DNA of 64,000 nucleotides from Thalassobium sp. R2A62 (GCF_000161835.1 NZ_GG697169.2:2732575-2796574), one strand, 5' to 3'; numbered from the stretch's first letter, positions 43,000 through 52,885 are shown. Numbers and translations: made by a program. Notes: a model not told the origin generated them from the letters alone.

Positions 43000-43773
43000 A
43001 TGACTGTTTATTTCATTGGTGCGGGTCCCGGTGACCCCGAGTTGCTGACCCTCAAGGCGGCGCGTGTGATTGGCGAATGCCCCGTCTGTCTCTATGCGGG
43101 ATCGCTGGTCCCCGAGGCGGTTGTTGCCTGTGCGCCTGAAGGCGCGCGTGTAATGGATACAGCGCCAATGACATTGGACGACACCCATGCTGAAATTCTG
43201 GCCGCTCACAAGAACGGCCAAGATGTTGCGCGTGTCCACTCCGGTGATCCGTCGCTCTATGGCGCGATTGCGGAACAGATTCGCCGCCTCAAGGCCGATG
43301 GCATCGATTATCAGATCATTCCGGGCGTTCCAGCCTATGCCGCGGCTGCTGCTGCGATGGGGACAGAGCTGACCGTTCCTGAGGTTGCCCAGTCGATCGT
43401 GCTGACCCGTATGTCGATGAAATCCACGTCGATGCCAGAGGGTGAAACGCTAGAGAATTTTGCGCGTTCGGGTGCCACGTTGGCCATTCACCTTGGCATC
43501 CGTGCATTGCGTGAAATCGAGCGGCAATTGATCCCCTATTATGGTGCGGATTGCCCTGTAGTCGTGGCATATCGTGCTTCTTGGCCGGACGAATTGTACC
43601 TGCGTGGGACGCTGTCGGATATTCGGGAAAAGGTGCGCGCAGAAAAGATCACACGCACGGCGTTGATCATGGTTGGTCCGGCGCTGGGCGAGGTCAAAGA
43701 TTTTGTTGATTCCGCGTTATATGATCCAGACACGCCACATGTGTTGCGCCCGCGAGTTATTGAAAAGACATAA
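43000..43773 (+). CDS. cobM: Precorrin-4 C11-methyltransferase
   Basis: 257-aa SAM-dependent tetrapyrrole methylase. Starts TVYFIGAGPGDPELLTLKAAR, with VHSGDPSLYGAIAEQI and IPGVPAYAAAAAAMG, the CobM/CbiF signatures. AGAGGAC precedes the ATG. Fifth and last corrin gene of the cobH-L-I-J-M run. No clear terminator follows. Confidence 0.96.
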   Translation: MTVYFIGAGPGDPELLTLKAARVIGECPVCLYAGSLVPEAVVACAPEGARVMDTAPMTLDDTHAEILAAHKNGQDVARVHSGDPSLYGAIAEQIRRLKADGIDYQIIPGVPAYAAAAAAMGTELTVPEVAQSIVLTRMSMKSTSMPEGETLENFARSGATLAIHLGIRALREIERQLIPYYGADCPVVVAYRASWPDELYLRGTLSDIREKVRAEKITRTALIMVGPALGEVKDFVDSALYDPDTPHVLRPRVIEKT

Positions 43774-43850
43774 AAAAGTGCTGGCCTTCTGAAAATTTCA
43801 CAGTAGCTTAATGATTGGGCGCTACTGGGGACGTCAAAGGAGCTGCTGTG

Positions 43851-44195
43851 ATGTCGACATATGTTTCTCGTGAGGTTCAAGACGGGCTAGAGATGGCTCG
43901 CAAAGCATCATTGAAACGCGCAAGCCGTTTGCGGATTGTTGTAGGCGAAAACATGTACCGTGTTTTGCGCATGTCGGACGGTGGCTTTGTTCTGGATGCA
44001 GACACGACCCCAGATTTGCGCGGCTTGGTCGATCTCTATGACGGTGCGCGCCATCTCTATCAGTGTTTGATCGTGCGTTCCGAGAAAGAGAACGGCGAGA
44101 TCCACTATGAGTTCAAGCGCAACACCATGGTGCGCGATACGGCCCCGTTGGATTTCGTGCGACCAGACGGCGCACCCATCGCTCTGCTCGGTTAA
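43851..44195 (+). CDS. Conserved hypothetical protein, possibly PilZ-like
   Basis: 114 aa from ATG 43851, with AAGGAG 8 nt upstream. Predominantly beta pattern: RASRLRIVVGENMYRVLRMSDGGFVLDAD, then a region with DGARHLYQCLIVRSEKENGEIHYEFKR. The RxSxR start and VxxDGGxxL-like spacing recall PilZ c-di-GMP-binding folds, but the canonical RxxxR and D/NxSxxG motifs are not intact, so this is a weak suggestion. Independent of the cob operon by a 77-nt gap. Confidence 0.75.
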   Translation: MSTYVSREVQDGLEMARKASLKRASRLRIVVGENMYRVLRMSDGGFVLDADTTPDLRGLVDLYDGARHLYQCLIVRSEKENGEIHYEFKRNTMVRDTAPLDFVRPDGAPIALLG

Positions 44196-44256
44196 AAGCT
44201 TTCCTGACAGGCATTTCTGCGGTTAGGCTGGCGGCACCAGAAAAGGAGCCGCCCCG

Positions 44257-45240
44257 ATGGAAGCTGAATTCTCAAGACGTAAACTGTTGACCCCCGTTGA
44301 AATGCGGGCACTGACCGCACGCTCTGACCTATGGGGCGGAATGCAAATGGCATCGCATTTGGGTGCGATCGTTGTTGTGGGGCTGCTGCATGCTATGGCG
44401 ATGGGATCCGGCTGGGTCTGGGTGACGGGTGCCGTTCTAGGTGTGCTGATCAATTTTCTATATGCCGCACAACACGAGCTAAGCCATGCAACGGTGTTCA
44501 AGACGCGCAAGCTGAACGAATTCTTTGGCCGGTTTGTCGGGTTCTTCATGGTGTTCCCGCGTGATTTTGATCAGGTCATGCATTTTGCGCACCATCAATA
44601 CACCCAAGATTGGGAGCGTGATGGCGAGCTTGTTCGCGAGCCTTATACGCTGACGACCTATCTGTTGTGGCTGTCTGGGATCACCTATTGGCGGAACCGT
44701 ATCTTTGGATTGGTCCGCCGCACGCGTGGGATCATCCTCGAGCCGTTCATCAAACCCAATGAAGAGGCCAAGATCATCCACGAGAGCCGCTTGCACATGC
44801 TTGGTTATCTGGTGATCGCGCTGGTATCTGCCCTGACGGGCAGCTGGGCTGTTTTGACTTTCTGGATCTTGCCTATGGTTCTGACCAAACCGGTGCACCA
44901 ATTGCAAAACACAATCGAACATTTGGGCCTGAGCCACGAAAGCGACATTCTGGAAAACACACGTTCGACGCGGGCCAATGCGTTGATCCGTTGGCTGTGC
45001 TGGCAGATGCCATACCACACCGCGCATCACACCTTTCCTGCTGTACCGTTTTGGCAGCTCAAGGCGTTGAACGAAAAGATTGAAGACGCGGCAGGGACTG
45101 TCCACCGCATGGGTTGGATCGAGTTTCAGTTCGAAGTGATCAGCAAGCTGCGGGCCAAGGACGAAAGTCAGTATCCAATGGACGAAGTTTGGATCGTGCC
45201 GTCGACCGGCGGCCGACTGGCGCGCATTCCGGCCGAATAG
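44257..45240 (+). CDS. Membrane fatty acid desaturase family protein
   Basis: 327 aa with four or more membrane segments. The three His boxes of di-iron membrane desaturases/hydroxylases are present: H73ELSH77, H109FAHH113 and H254TAHH258. AAGGAG precedes the ATG by 8 nt. The first box HELSHATVF and the short length differ from standard Delta-9 acyl-CoA desaturases, so the substrate (phospholipid acyl chain or another hydrophobic compound) is open. A short terminator follows. Confidence 0.88.
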   Translation: MEAEFSRRKLLTPVEMRALTARSDLWGGMQMASHLGAIVVVGLLHAMAMGSGWVWVTGAVLGVLINFLYAAQHELSHATVFKTRKLNEFFGRFVGFFMVFPRDFDQVMHFAHHQYTQDWERDGELVREPYTLTTYLLWLSGITYWRNRIFGLVRRTRGIILEPFIKPNEEAKIIHESRLHMLGYLVIALVSALTGSWAVLTFWILPMVLTKPVHQLQNTIEHLGLSHESDILENTRSTRANALIRWLCWQMPYHTAHHTFPAVPFWQLKALNEKIEDAAGTVHRMGWIEFQFEVISKLRAKDESQYPMDEVWIVPSTGGRLARIPAE

Positions 45241-45265
45241 GCCGCAAGTTTTCGGGCAGGCGTGG

Positions 45266-45286
45266 CGCCCCCGTTAAGGGGCGTTT
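45266..45286 (+). terminator. Short terminator after the desaturase gene
   Basis: CGCCCC (45266-45271) / GGGGCG (45278-45283) with a 6-nt loop CGTTAA and TTT after it. Weak U-tract. Confidence 0.5.
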
Positions 45287-45292
45287 GTCAGG

Positions 45293-46462
45293 TCACTGTA
45301 GGTCGGCGAATGCCGCCTGCATGCGGGTCACGGCTTCGATGATTTGAGCGCGCGGCGCTGCAAAGTTAAAGCGCAGGAATGTATCACCGCCAGAGCCAAA
45401 TGTAGGCCCGTGGTTCACTGCGATGCGTGCGTGTTTCTCGACGCGCGTTGTGAATTCTTCGCGCGACATGCCAGTGTCTTTGAAGTCGACCCAAGCGAGA
45501 TACGTCGCCTCGAGCGGCATGGATTTGAGGCCCGGTATCGCGTTGATGCCCGCATCAAAGATTTTGCGATTGCCGTCGAGATAGCCGCGCAGTTCATCCA
45601 CCCATTCGGCGCCTTCGGGTGAATAGGCCGCAGTCGCCATAAAGAGGCCAAAGCTGTTGGGAGAGATGCCCAATGCCAGCATGCGGTTGGCAAAGCGTTC
45701 GCGCAAATCGGGGTCTTCGATGATCACGTTGCCCGAGTGGCTACCTGCAATGTTAAAGGTCTTGGTCGTCGCTGTCATAGTGATCAACCGTTCGGACAGA
45801 CCGCTGAGCTTGGCGGTTGGGATGTGTTTGTGGCTACCAAAGGTGAGGTCTTGGTGGATTTCATCCGACACAATGATCAGTTCGTGACGCTCGGCAAAGG
45901 CGGCGACGGCCTTGAGTTCGGACTGGGTCCAGACGCGGCCCCCGGGATTGTGGGGCGAGCACAAGATGACCATACGTTCGTTGCCGGTCATTTGCGCATC
46001 ATAGGCGTTGAAATCGAATGTGTAGTGGCCATAGTCATTGACTAGATCGCATTCAACGACTTCGCGGCCATTGGCGCGGATCACCTTGGCAAAGGCGTGG
46101 TAGACTGGCGTGAACAACACAACGCCGTCGCCGGGTTGGGTGTAGGTATCAACGCACAGCGCTGTGCCGTTGACCAGACCGTGGGTCGTAAAGATCCATG
46201 ATGGGTCGATGTCCCAGTCGTGGCGGTTCTTCATCCACCACTGGATTGCGGCGCGATATTTGCTTTCGTCGCCAAAGTAGCCGTAGACGCCGTGGTCATG
46301 CATGGCCGAGACGGCGTCTTGGATACACTGTGGCGGTTGGAATTCCATGTCTGCGACCCACATGGCGATGCCGTCGTCGGGGGAGACGCCATAGAGCGTC
46401 TCCATTGCGTCCCATTTCACACAGTGTGTGCCGCGGCGGTCGATAGGGTCGTCAAATGACAT
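45293..46462 (-). CDS. PatB/MalY-type PLP-dependent C-S lyase or aminotransferase
   Basis: 389 aa. Fold-type I PLP enzyme; the lysine is in TATTKTFNIAGSHSG (about residue 233), with SPHNPGGRVW and VSDEIHQDL. The N-terminal IDRRGTHCVKWDAM is diagnostic of the PatB/MalY group, which often acts as a cystathionine beta-lyase. ACGGAGA lies 8 nt upstream of the ATG. Genuine substrate unproven. Confidence 0.9.
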   Translation of the reverse strand: MSFDDPIDRRGTHCVKWDAMETLYGVSPDDGIAMWVADMEFQPPQCIQDAVSAMHDHGVYGYFGDESKYRAAIQWWMKNRHDWDIDPSWIFTTHGLVNGTALCVDTYTQPGDGVVLFTPVYHAFAKVIRANGREVVECDLVNDYGHYTFDFNAYDAQMTGNERMVILCSPHNPGGRVWTQSELKAVAAFAERHELIIVSDEIHQDLTFGSHKHIPTAKLSGLSERLITMTATTKTFNIAGSHSGNVIIEDPDLRERFANRMLALGISPNSFGLFMATAAYSPEGAEWVDELRGYLDGNRKIFDAGINAIPGLKSMPLEATYLAWVDFKDTGMSREEFTTRVEKHARIAVNHGPTFGSGGDTFLRFNFAAPRAQIIEAVTRMQAAFADLQ

Positions 46463-46562
46463 TAGATTTCTCCGTTGGTTGGTGTCGCCACGTTAACGCA
46501 GCCTTTGCTGGGTGCAAGAGGGAGTGATTGCGCATTTCGGACGGGTGTTTTAGATCAGGCGC

Positions 46563-47084
46563 ATGAGTATACGACCGATCCTGATCCATCCTGACCCGCG
46601 ACTGAAAAAGCGGGCCGATGAAGTGACTGAATTCGACGATGCGCTGTGCGTGTTGGGCGACGATATGTTGGACACAATGTATGATGCGCCGGGCATTGGT
46701 TTGGCCGCACCCCAAATCGGTGTGATGTCCCGCGTCTTTGTTATGGATTGCGTCAAGGAAGAGGGCGAAGAGCCCAAGCCGATGGTTCTGGTCAACCCAG
46801 AGATCACGTGGACATCGGACGAAATGAACACATATGACGAGGGCTGTTTGTCGATCCCGGAGCAATATGCCGAGGTCGACCGCCCTGCCGAGGTCAAAGT
46901 GACTTGGCAAGATGTTGAAGGCACCCAGTACGAGGCGCAATTTGACGGATTGTGGGCGACCTGTGTGCAGCACGAGATCGACCATTTGGACGGCAAGCTG
47001 TTCATTGATTATCTCAAGCCGCTCAAGCGTCAGATGATCACCCGCAAGATGCAAAAGCTCAAACGCGAGATGGCGCGGGGATGA
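46563..47084 (+). CDS. def: Peptide deformylase (active-site complete)
   Basis: 173-aa metallohydrolase removing the N-formyl group from nascent proteins. All three signatures are intact: GIGLAAPQIG (from G44), EGCLS (C95 metal ligand) and HEIDH (H137, E138, H141). It overlaps the next gene by 4 nt (ATGA) and heads the def-def2-fmt cluster. The ribosome site before ATG 46563 is weak. Confidence 0.97.
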   Translation: MSIRPILIHPDPRLKKRADEVTEFDDALCVLGDDMLDTMYDAPGIGLAAPQIGVMSRVFVMDCVKEEGEEPKPMVLVNPEITWTSDEMNTYDEGCLSIPEQYAEVDRPAEVKVTWQDVEGTQYEAQFDGLWATCVQHEIDHLDGKLFIDYLKPLKRQMITRKMQKLKREMARG

Positions 47085-47575
47085 CCCGTTCGTATGTGAT
47101 GTGGCCGGACAAGCGGTTGCGCACCGCAGCGTCGGATGTTGCAGAGATCACGGATGACATTCGTGCGATTTGGGACGAAATGATCGAGGCGATGGATGCC
47201 ATGCCCGGCGTTGGATTGGCGGCGGTTCAGATCGGTGTTCCGCTACGATTGGCCGTGGTGGATGCGAGCGATGCGCGCGGTCAGGCGATCCGCATGGCAA
47301 ACCCTGAAATCCTGTTCGCCAGCGCCGAGATGCGGACGCACCAAGAAGCCTCGCCCAATTTACCTGGCGTGTCTGCGATTGTTGGGCGTCCACGTGCGGT
47401 CACGGTTCAGTTCATGGATGCAAACGGAGAACTTGTGCAGCGGGATTTGGTTGGTCTGTGGGCCACGAGCGTCCAGCATCAGATCGATCATTTGGCGGGG
47501 CGGATGTATTTCGATCACGTCAGCCGCACGAAACGCGATATGCTGATCAAGAAGTCTGCCAAGCTGTGCGGATAA
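47081..47575 (+). CDS. Peptide deformylase-like protein with lost catalytic residues
   Basis: 164 aa, clearly of the deformylase family ([10 protein letters not shown]; overall register with Def). The EGCLS box reads EASPN, putting Ser91 where the metal-binding Cys should be, and the HEIDH box reads HQIDH with Gln134 in place of the catalytic Glu. Both changes predict loss of deformylase activity. The gene is intact and translationally coupled to the active def, so it is probably a non-catalytic partner or an enzyme of altered specificity. Confidence 0.9.
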   Translation: MTRSYVMWPDKRLRTAASDVAEITDDIRAIWDEMIEAMDAMPGVGLAAVQIGVPLRLAVVDASDARGQAIRMANPEILFASAEMRTHQEASPNLPGVSAIVGRPRAVTVQFMDANGELVQRDLVGLWATSVQHQIDHLAGRMYFDHVSRTKRDMLIKKSAKLCG

Positions 47576-47591
47576 CCCGAGAGGAAATGCA

Positions 47592-48485
47592 ATGCGTGTG
47601 ATTTTCATGGGAACGCCTGATTTTTCGGTGCCGGTGCTCGACGCGTTGGTTGAGGCGGGTCACGACGTTGTCGCGGCCTATTGCCAGCCACCACGCCCAG
47701 CCGGTCGCGGGAAAAAAGATCGGCCGTCACCCGTGCAAGCGCGGGCCGAGGCATTGGGGATCGAGTTGCGCCATCCGGTGTCGATCAAAGGACCCCAAGA
47801 GTTGGCTGATTTTGCAGCACTAGAGGCGGATATTGCAGTCGTTGTGGCCTATGGTTTGATCCTGCCCCAAGCCGTGTTGGATGCGCCCAAGTGGGGCTGT
47901 TTGAACATCCACGCATCACTGTTGCCGCGGTGGCGCGGTGCTGCACCCATTCACCGCGCCATTCTGGCGGGCGATGCAGAGACTGGCGTCTGCATCATGC
48001 AGATGGAGGCGGGTCTGGACACAGGGCCGGTACTGTCACGCGAAAGCTTTGCCATTGGTGACGAGGAAACCACCGGTGAATTGCATGACCGACTGAGCGC
48101 CTTGGGCGCGCGGATGATCGTCGACGCGTTAGCGCGCGATGATGTGATGGCTGTGTCTCAGGACGCAGAGGGCGTGACCTATGCGGCCAAGATCGACAAA
48201 GCCGAAGCACGGGTTGATTGGAACCTGTCGGCGGCTCAGGTCAGCGCACATATTCGTGGGCTGTCGCCATTTCCGGGGGCATGGATCGAGGTTGCGGGCG
48301 AGCGTGTGAAATTGCTGGGCGCACGTGTTGTGGATGGGTCTGGTGCCGCTGGTGCGGTGCTAGATGGGTTCACCGTGGCGTGCGGCGAAGGTGCTGTTGA
48401 AATCACGCGCGCACAGCGGGCTGGGAAAAAGCCGATGGATGCGGCAGAGGTTCTCAAGGGACTAACATTACCTCGGCAGCTGTAG
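47592..48485 (+). CDS. fmt: Methionyl-tRNA formyltransferase
   Basis: 297 aa. Formylates initiator Met-tRNA using 10-formyl-THF. The N-terminal domain has the family motifs [32 protein letters not shown] (catalytic Asn-His-Asp region, with N before IHASLLP) and the DTGPVL segment; the C-terminal OB-fold spans about residues 205-297. GAGG lies 7 nt before the ATG. Third gene of the def cluster. Confidence 0.97.
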   Translation: MRVIFMGTPDFSVPVLDALVEAGHDVVAAYCQPPRPAGRGKKDRPSPVQARAEALGIELRHPVSIKGPQELADFAALEADIAVVVAYGLILPQAVLDAPKWGCLNIHASLLPRWRGAAPIHRAILAGDAETGVCIMQMEAGLDTGPVLSRESFAIGDEETTGELHDRLSALGARMIVDALARDDVMAVSQDAEGVTYAAKIDKAEARVDWNLSAAQVSAHIRGLSPFPGAWIEVAGERVKLLGARVVDGSGAAGAVLDGFTVACGEGAVEITRAQRAGKKPMDAAEVLKGLTLPRQL

Positions 48486-48495
48486 AGCTGACGGG

Positions 48496-48954
48496 CTATT
48501 TGGCCGGTTTGAACGGCTCCATCCCAGCACGGGCAAGTTCGTCGGCACGCTCGTTCTCGGGGTGCCCTGCGTGGCCTTTGACCCATTCCCACGTGACCGT
48601 GTGGCGTTGGGTCACCTCGTCTAGACGCTTCCACAGATCTTCGTTTTTGACGGGCTTCTTGGTGGATGTTTTCCAGCCGCGCCGTTTCCATCCGAAAATC
48701 CATTCGGTGATGCCACCTTTGACATAGGCGCTGTCGGTGACGATCGTGATGACGCTGGGCTTGGCGAGGGTTTCAAGCACGTTGATCGCGCCCAAAAGCT
48801 CCATCCGGTTGTTTGTGGTGTGCGCTTCGCCGCCCTTGAGTTCCCGTTTTTTGAGAACGGTGTCGCCATCGCGCGCTATCATCAACGCACCCCAACCACC
48901 GGGGCCTGGGTTGCCGCTGCAGGCTCCGTCTGTGTAGGCGATCAGGTCAGGCAC
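48496..48954 (-). CDS. rnhA: Ribonuclease HI
   Basis: 152 aa. Degrades the RNA strand of RNA-DNA hybrids. The acidic active-site residues are visible in [32 protein letters not shown] and [11 protein letters not shown] 48954 gives [12 protein letters not shown], the usual family start; TTG 48966 would add four residues. It overlaps the upstream methyltransferase by 8 nt and converges on fmt. Confidence 0.95.
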   Translation of the reverse strand: MPDLIAYTDGACSGNPGPGGWGALMIARDGDTVLKKRELKGGEAHTTNNRMELLGAINVLETLAKPSVITIVTDSAYVKGGITEWIFGWKRRGWKTSTKKPVKNEDLWKRLDEVTQRHTVTWEWVKGHAGHPENERADELARAGMEPFKPAK

Positions 48955-49537
48955 GGGCGAGTACAATCACAAAAGGGTCATTGGTGCCAGCGAGACCAAT
49001 GTCGGACGCTTGGCGCGAAAATTCCATGGTCAGGCCTGCGGCGGTCAGAAGTTCGGTCAGCCCGTCCAAGGTGTAGTAGGTATAGCGCCGCCCCAAATGG
49101 TCGCGGTCGGTATCATCGCCAACTTTCAAGCCGACGTGGAACACGCCACCAGATTTCAAGGCAGTTTTGATCGCGGCGAGGTGGCGGGGCATGTCAGCGC
49201 GCGGCGCATGCAGCAGGCTAAAGTTTGCCCATATCCCGTCATAGTGGTCGGTCGCGTCCAAATCATCAAACGAGCGATTTTGAACGGTCATGCCAAAGGT
49301 TTCGAGAGCCACTTTGATCATGCCAGCGCTGGGGTCCCATGCGTCAGCGACCAGACCCGCAGCCTGCATCATCGCGGCAGAATTTGCAGGCCCACAGCCT
49401 AGGTCGAGAACCGTGCCGCCAGCAGGGACGGCATCGATAAAACGTTGCAGGTCGGCGTCTGGTTTGGTGCGAGCAAAATGATCCGCGTATGTCGTGGCGC
49501 GGGCGTCGTAGACATCAAGGGTTTCACGATCGGGCAT
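48947..49537 (-). CDS. Class I SAM-dependent methyltransferase
   Basis: 196 aa. SAM motif I is [15 protein letters not shown] (about residues 44-58), followed by DPSAGMI as the acidic loop and [10 protein letters not shown] as motif IV region. AGGAG lies 7 nt before ATG 49537. Coupled to the DUF3429 gene upstream by a one-base overlap (TAATG). Substrate unknown. Confidence 0.88.
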   Translation of the reverse strand: MPDRETLDVYDARATTYADHFARTKPDADLQRFIDAVPAGGTVLDLGCGPANSAAMMQAAGLVADAWDPSAGMIKVALETFGMTVQNRSFDDLDATDHYDGIWANFSLLHAPRADMPRHLAAIKTALKSGGVFHVGLKVGDDTDRDHLGRRYTYYTLDGLTELLTAAGLTMEFSRQASDIGLAGTNDPFVIVLARA

Positions 49538-50013
49538 TAAAACGCTCCTACAAGCAGACAGGCGGTGACGATGACGCTAAGCGGGATACGCAGTTTCATC
49601 CACCAGCGCGGGGCGAGGCCCCATTTCCAAAATGCGTAGTCGAGGAACAGCACGGCGACAAAGCCTGCAACAAGGTTCAAGAGAGCTTCGGTTGGGCCAC
49701 GGCCGATTGAAGCAAAGATCCAGAGTGCAGGAAGCACCGACAGGATGTAGCCAGCGGTCGCCTGAGTGCCTTCGGTCTTGGTTGCGAACCCCCAAAGGAC
49801 GCCAGACATAAAGCACAAGATCACTGTGCCGTAGCGGATCATCAGCAGACGGCCGTCACCCGGCACGAGCAGGGGATAGCCATTGCCAGAGCTGGGATCG
49901 CCCATTTGGACGCTAAAAAGGCCAAGCTCGATGATGGCGCCCCAAAGGAATGGGATGAGGCCGGCAAACCCTAGGATCAGGGCCGAGCGAGGGATTCTTG
50001 TGCTGTTTTCCAT
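49537..50013 (-). CDS. DUF3429 membrane protein
   Basis: 158 aa with about five hydrophobic segments (ALILGFAGLIPFLWGAII; YGTVILCFMSGVLWGFA; GYILSVLPALWIF; NLVAGFVAVLFLDYAFW; LSVIVTACLLVGAF). The GVLWGFA...P...W pattern is characteristic of DUF3429. Function unknown. The stop overlaps the methyltransferase ATG. Confidence 0.85.
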   Translation of the reverse strand: MENSTRIPRSALILGFAGLIPFLWGAIIELGLFSVQMGDPSSGNGYPLLVPGDGRLLMIRYGTVILCFMSGVLWGFATKTEGTQATAGYILSVLPALWIFASIGRGPTEALLNLVAGFVAVLFLDYAFWKWGLAPRWWMKLRIPLSVIVTACLLVGAF

Positions 50014-50062
50014 GTGTACCTGTTTTCACAGGAACGGGCGGTTTGGCAAGCCGACAGGTCGC

Positions 50063-51064
50063 CTAGCCGTCGCCGAAATGCTCCATCTTGGCGGTGTCTA
50101 CGCTGCGCAATTGGCGGGCGGATTCCAGCATCAGGCTGGCCAGCTCTTCAAAGTGGGTCGCGAGATCGTCGGGGTTCGCGCCAAAGGCAAAGTCATCCAA
50201 CGCGGCAGTGGCCCGCTCTCGGGCCATCCAATTTACGTGGCGCCCGTATTCGCTGGCCACGATGTCCATCGGATCGGCGAAGATCAGTTGGTCAAAGCGA
50301 CTAAAGTCGGGAAAGCTAACATCGCGAGGTACATAGCCATTCACCATTGTGATCCGTTCGCCCGGTGCGTTTAGACCACAAGCGCGGTGCACCACCATAT
50401 TGCCCTGTTGCATCACTGCGTATCCGGGGCCGGGCATGTTGGGGGATACCATTTTGGCGGGGTCTAGCGGCTTGCCTGCTTTGGCAAGTTCCGCGACCTC
50501 GTCCTTGGTGCCTTTGTAGTATTGGAACTGCCCGCCTTCGACGGTGGTGGGGTTGGTGACAAACATCACAAAGTCAAAGCGAAGCGTATCGACGTGCCAT
50601 TTGTCGACGTTCTCACCGATCTCAAGCGGGTTGTAATTCAAGTGTCCCATTTGGTGTGGGATCGTATGCGGCAACAGAGGGATGCCCGTGATTTTGGACA
50701 TTGCGTCGGTCAATTCGGGTGATTGGCACAGATTGCGAAGAAAGCGGCTGCGGTAGGTCCCGCCGCGTACATTGCGGGCGATGCGTGCGTTTGAGGTCGT
50801 GAACGCTTCGAGTTGGCGACACACATCCAAAAGACAGGCCGCGCCTTCGTCACTGAGCACACGAAAGATCGAGGCGACGCCAAAATCGGTAGGACACTCG
50901 GCGATTGCATCTGCGCCATACCCCAAATCGGCCAGTGACAGCACGTCCTCGGGCATTTCGATCTGTAGATGCTTGGCCGGATCAAATATCGGCTCGTTCG
51001 CCAAAGGCTCGAAAGTTTCGGGCATTTTGGTGGGGAACGGCAGCGGATTGGCCAAGGCTGTCAT
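50063..51064 (-). CDS. 2OG-Fe(II) oxygenase-like protein
   Basis: 333 aa. A double-stranded beta-helix is suggested by the metal triad H157-V-D159 (KWHVDTLRFD) and H226 (MVVHRACG), with R in GERITMV as the 2-oxoglutarate contact. These are the features of non-heme Fe(II)/2OG dioxygenases. The N-terminal ~100 residues have no recognised domain. AGGAGAGAC lies upstream of the ATG. It stands alone between DUF3429 and ispH; substrate unknown. Confidence 0.75.
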   Translation of the reverse strand: MTALANPLPFPTKMPETFEPLANEPIFDPAKHLQIEMPEDVLSLADLGYGADAIAECPTDFGVASIFRVLSDEGAACLLDVCRQLEAFTTSNARIARNVRGGTYRSRFLRNLCQSPELTDAMSKITGIPLLPHTIPHQMGHLNYNPLEIGENVDKWHVDTLRFDFVMFVTNPTTVEGGQFQYYKGTKDEVAELAKAGKPLDPAKMVSPNMPGPGYAVMQQGNMVVHRACGLNAPGERITMVNGYVPRDVSFPDFSRFDQLIFADPMDIVASEYGRHVNWMARERATAALDDFAFGANPDDLATHFEELASLMLESARQLRSVDTAKMEHFGDG

Positions 51065-51155
51065 CGTGTCTCTCCTGTTTGGGTGCGACCAGTGTCACAT
51101 AGCCCGCGCGAAAAGAGATAGACCGGAATCGACGAAATGTGTCGGAAACAGAGGT

Positions 51156-52106
51156 CTAGGCCGGTTCGCGCAACACGCGTGGGACCTTGAATTCGACGTT
51201 TTCCTCGGCTGTTACGATCTGTTCGACTGTGACGGTGTAGTGGTCCGAGAAGGCGTCGACGACTTCGTTGATCAACACCTCGGGGGCAGATGCGCCTGCG
51301 GTAATGCCCAGCGTTTTGATCCCTTGGAGTGCGCGCCAATCGATGTCTGTGGCGCGCTGCACCAGTTGCGCATAATCACAGCCAGCACGCGCGCCGACCT
51401 CGACCAAGCGCTTGGAGTTCGACGAATTGGGCGCCCCAACCACCAGCATCGCGTCGCATTTGGGCGCCATGGCTTTGACGGCTTCTTGGCGGTTGGTGGT
51501 GGCGTAGCAGATGTCTTCTTTGTGAGGGCCGACAATCTTGGGGAACCGCGCATGAAGCGCCGCGACGATATCGGCGGTATCATCGACGGACAGCGTGGTT
51601 TGGGTGACGAAGGCAAGTTTATCCGCATCACGCGGGGTGACTGTTGCGACGTCTTCGGGGGTTTCGACCAACAGGACTTCGCCCTCGGGCAACTGACCCA
51701 TCGTGCCAACTGTTTCAGGGTGACCCGCGTGGCCGATCATGACCATTTGCAAGCCGTTGTCGGCGTGGCGCTGCGCTTCGATGTGGACCTTGGACACCAA
51801 CGGGCAGGTGGCGTCGACATAGATCATTTCGCGCGCTTGGGCCGCGGCGGGAACAGTTTTAGGCACGCCATGTGCAGAGAAAATCACAGGGCGGTCATCG
51901 GGACATTCGTCCAGCTCTTCGACAAAGACAGCGCCCTGATCGCGCAGGCTGTCGACGACAAATTTGTTGTGCACAATTTCGTGGCGAACATAGACAGGCG
52001 CCCCCCATTTGGTGAGGGCCATCTCAACAATCTTGATCGCGCGATCAACACCGGCGCAAAACCCGCGCGGGGCGGCCATATAGAGGGTGAGGGGTGGCTT
52101 GGTCAT
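51156..52106 (-). CDS. ispH: 4-hydroxy-3-methylbut-2-enyl diphosphate reductase
   Basis: 316 aa, the last enzyme of the MEP isoprenoid route, a [4Fe-4S] protein. The three cluster Cys are C17 (RGFCAGV), C101 (DATCPLV) and C200 (ICYATTNRQ). HGVPKTV and [11 protein letters not shown] are the family substrate-binding motifs. GGAGAGA lies upstream of the ATG. Confidence 0.97.
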   Translation of the reverse strand: MTKPPLTLYMAAPRGFCAGVDRAIKIVEMALTKWGAPVYVRHEIVHNKFVVDSLRDQGAVFVEELDECPDDRPVIFSAHGVPKTVPAAAQAREMIYVDATCPLVSKVHIEAQRHADNGLQMVMIGHAGHPETVGTMGQLPEGEVLLVETPEDVATVTPRDADKLAFVTQTTLSVDDTADIVAALHARFPKIVGPHKEDICYATTNRQEAVKAMAPKCDAMLVVGAPNSSNSKRLVEVGARAGCDYAQLVQRATDIDWRALQGIKTLGITAGASAPEVLINEVVDAFSDHYTVTVEQIVTAEENVEFKVPRVLREPA

Positions 52107-52184
52107 AGGCTCTCTCCGTCGTTGTAACAGAGGTAAGCGTTCTGTGGGCGCAGGTAAAGTGACGCCAATGCCGCGGCCCTAAAT

Positions 52185-52208
52185 GAAAATCGCGCCCCGT
52201 GGGGCGCG
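52185..52208 (-). terminator. Terminator of the NYN-domain gene
   Basis: CGCGCCCC (52191-52198) / GGGGCGCG (52201-52208); on the minus strand ATTTTCATTT follows. The tip is only two bases, so the real loop must open at least one pair. Confidence 0.8.
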
Positions 52209-52217
52209 ACATCCGTA

Positions 52218-52796
52218 TCAGTCTTCTTCGGCGTGAGCGGGCTCGCGCGCAGGGTCGGGAGTGAATTCCCGAGGTGGGCGCCCAACGACGTCACGCAGTT
52301 CATCAAGTTCGATGAAATTGTCGGCCTGTCTGCGAAGCTCGTCCGCGATCATTGGCGGTTGGCTGCGGATGGTCGAGACGACCGAAACGCGAACGCCTTT
52401 GCGTTGGATTGCTTCTACCAGCGGGCGGAAGTCACCGTCGCCGGAGAAGATCACGATGTGATCAACATGCGGCGCCAATTCCATCGCGTCCACGGCCAAT
52501 TCGATGTCCATGTTGCCCTTGATCTTGCGGCGACCTATGCTGTCAGTGAATTCCTTGGCCGGTTTTGTCACCATCGTGAAGCCGTTATAATTCAACCAGT
52601 CAACAAGAGGGCGGATCGGCGAGTATTCGTCATTTTCCAACAGCGCTGTGTAATAAAATGCGCGAAGCATTTTCCCGCGACGCATGAACTCGGTACGCAA
52701 TAATTTGTAGTCGATGTCAAATCCGAGTGCCTTAGCTGCGGCGTATAAATTCGACCCATCGATGAAGAGCGCTAAGCGCTCGTCCCGATAAAACAT
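52218..52796 (-). CDS. NYN-domain (LabA/DUF88) putative nuclease
   Basis: 192 aa. PIN-like NYN domain: LFIDGSNLY gives the first Asp, NMDIELAVDAM the middle acidic site, and IVIFSGDGDFRPLVEA the Asp-x-Asp site, all intact. Family members are RNases of uncertain target. The C-terminal 30 residues are charged. AAGGA lies 8 nt before the ATG. Divergent from folK and ended by a good terminator. Confidence 0.9.
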   Translation of the reverse strand: MFYRDERLALFIDGSNLYAAAKALGFDIDYKLLRTEFMRRGKMLRAFYYTALLENDEYSPIRPLVDWLNYNGFTMVTKPAKEFTDSIGRRKIKGNMDIELAVDAMELAPHVDHIVIFSGDGDFRPLVEAIQRKGVRVSVVSTIRSQPPMIADELRRQADNFIELDELRDVVGRPPREFTPDPAREPAHAEED

Positions 52797-52885
52797 ATAG
52801 TGTCCTTCCGATATCCGCTGGTCACGCTTGTGAGTGAGTGTTTAGAACCGTGAACAGCCCTGCAATAAAATACGAGAAATACACG

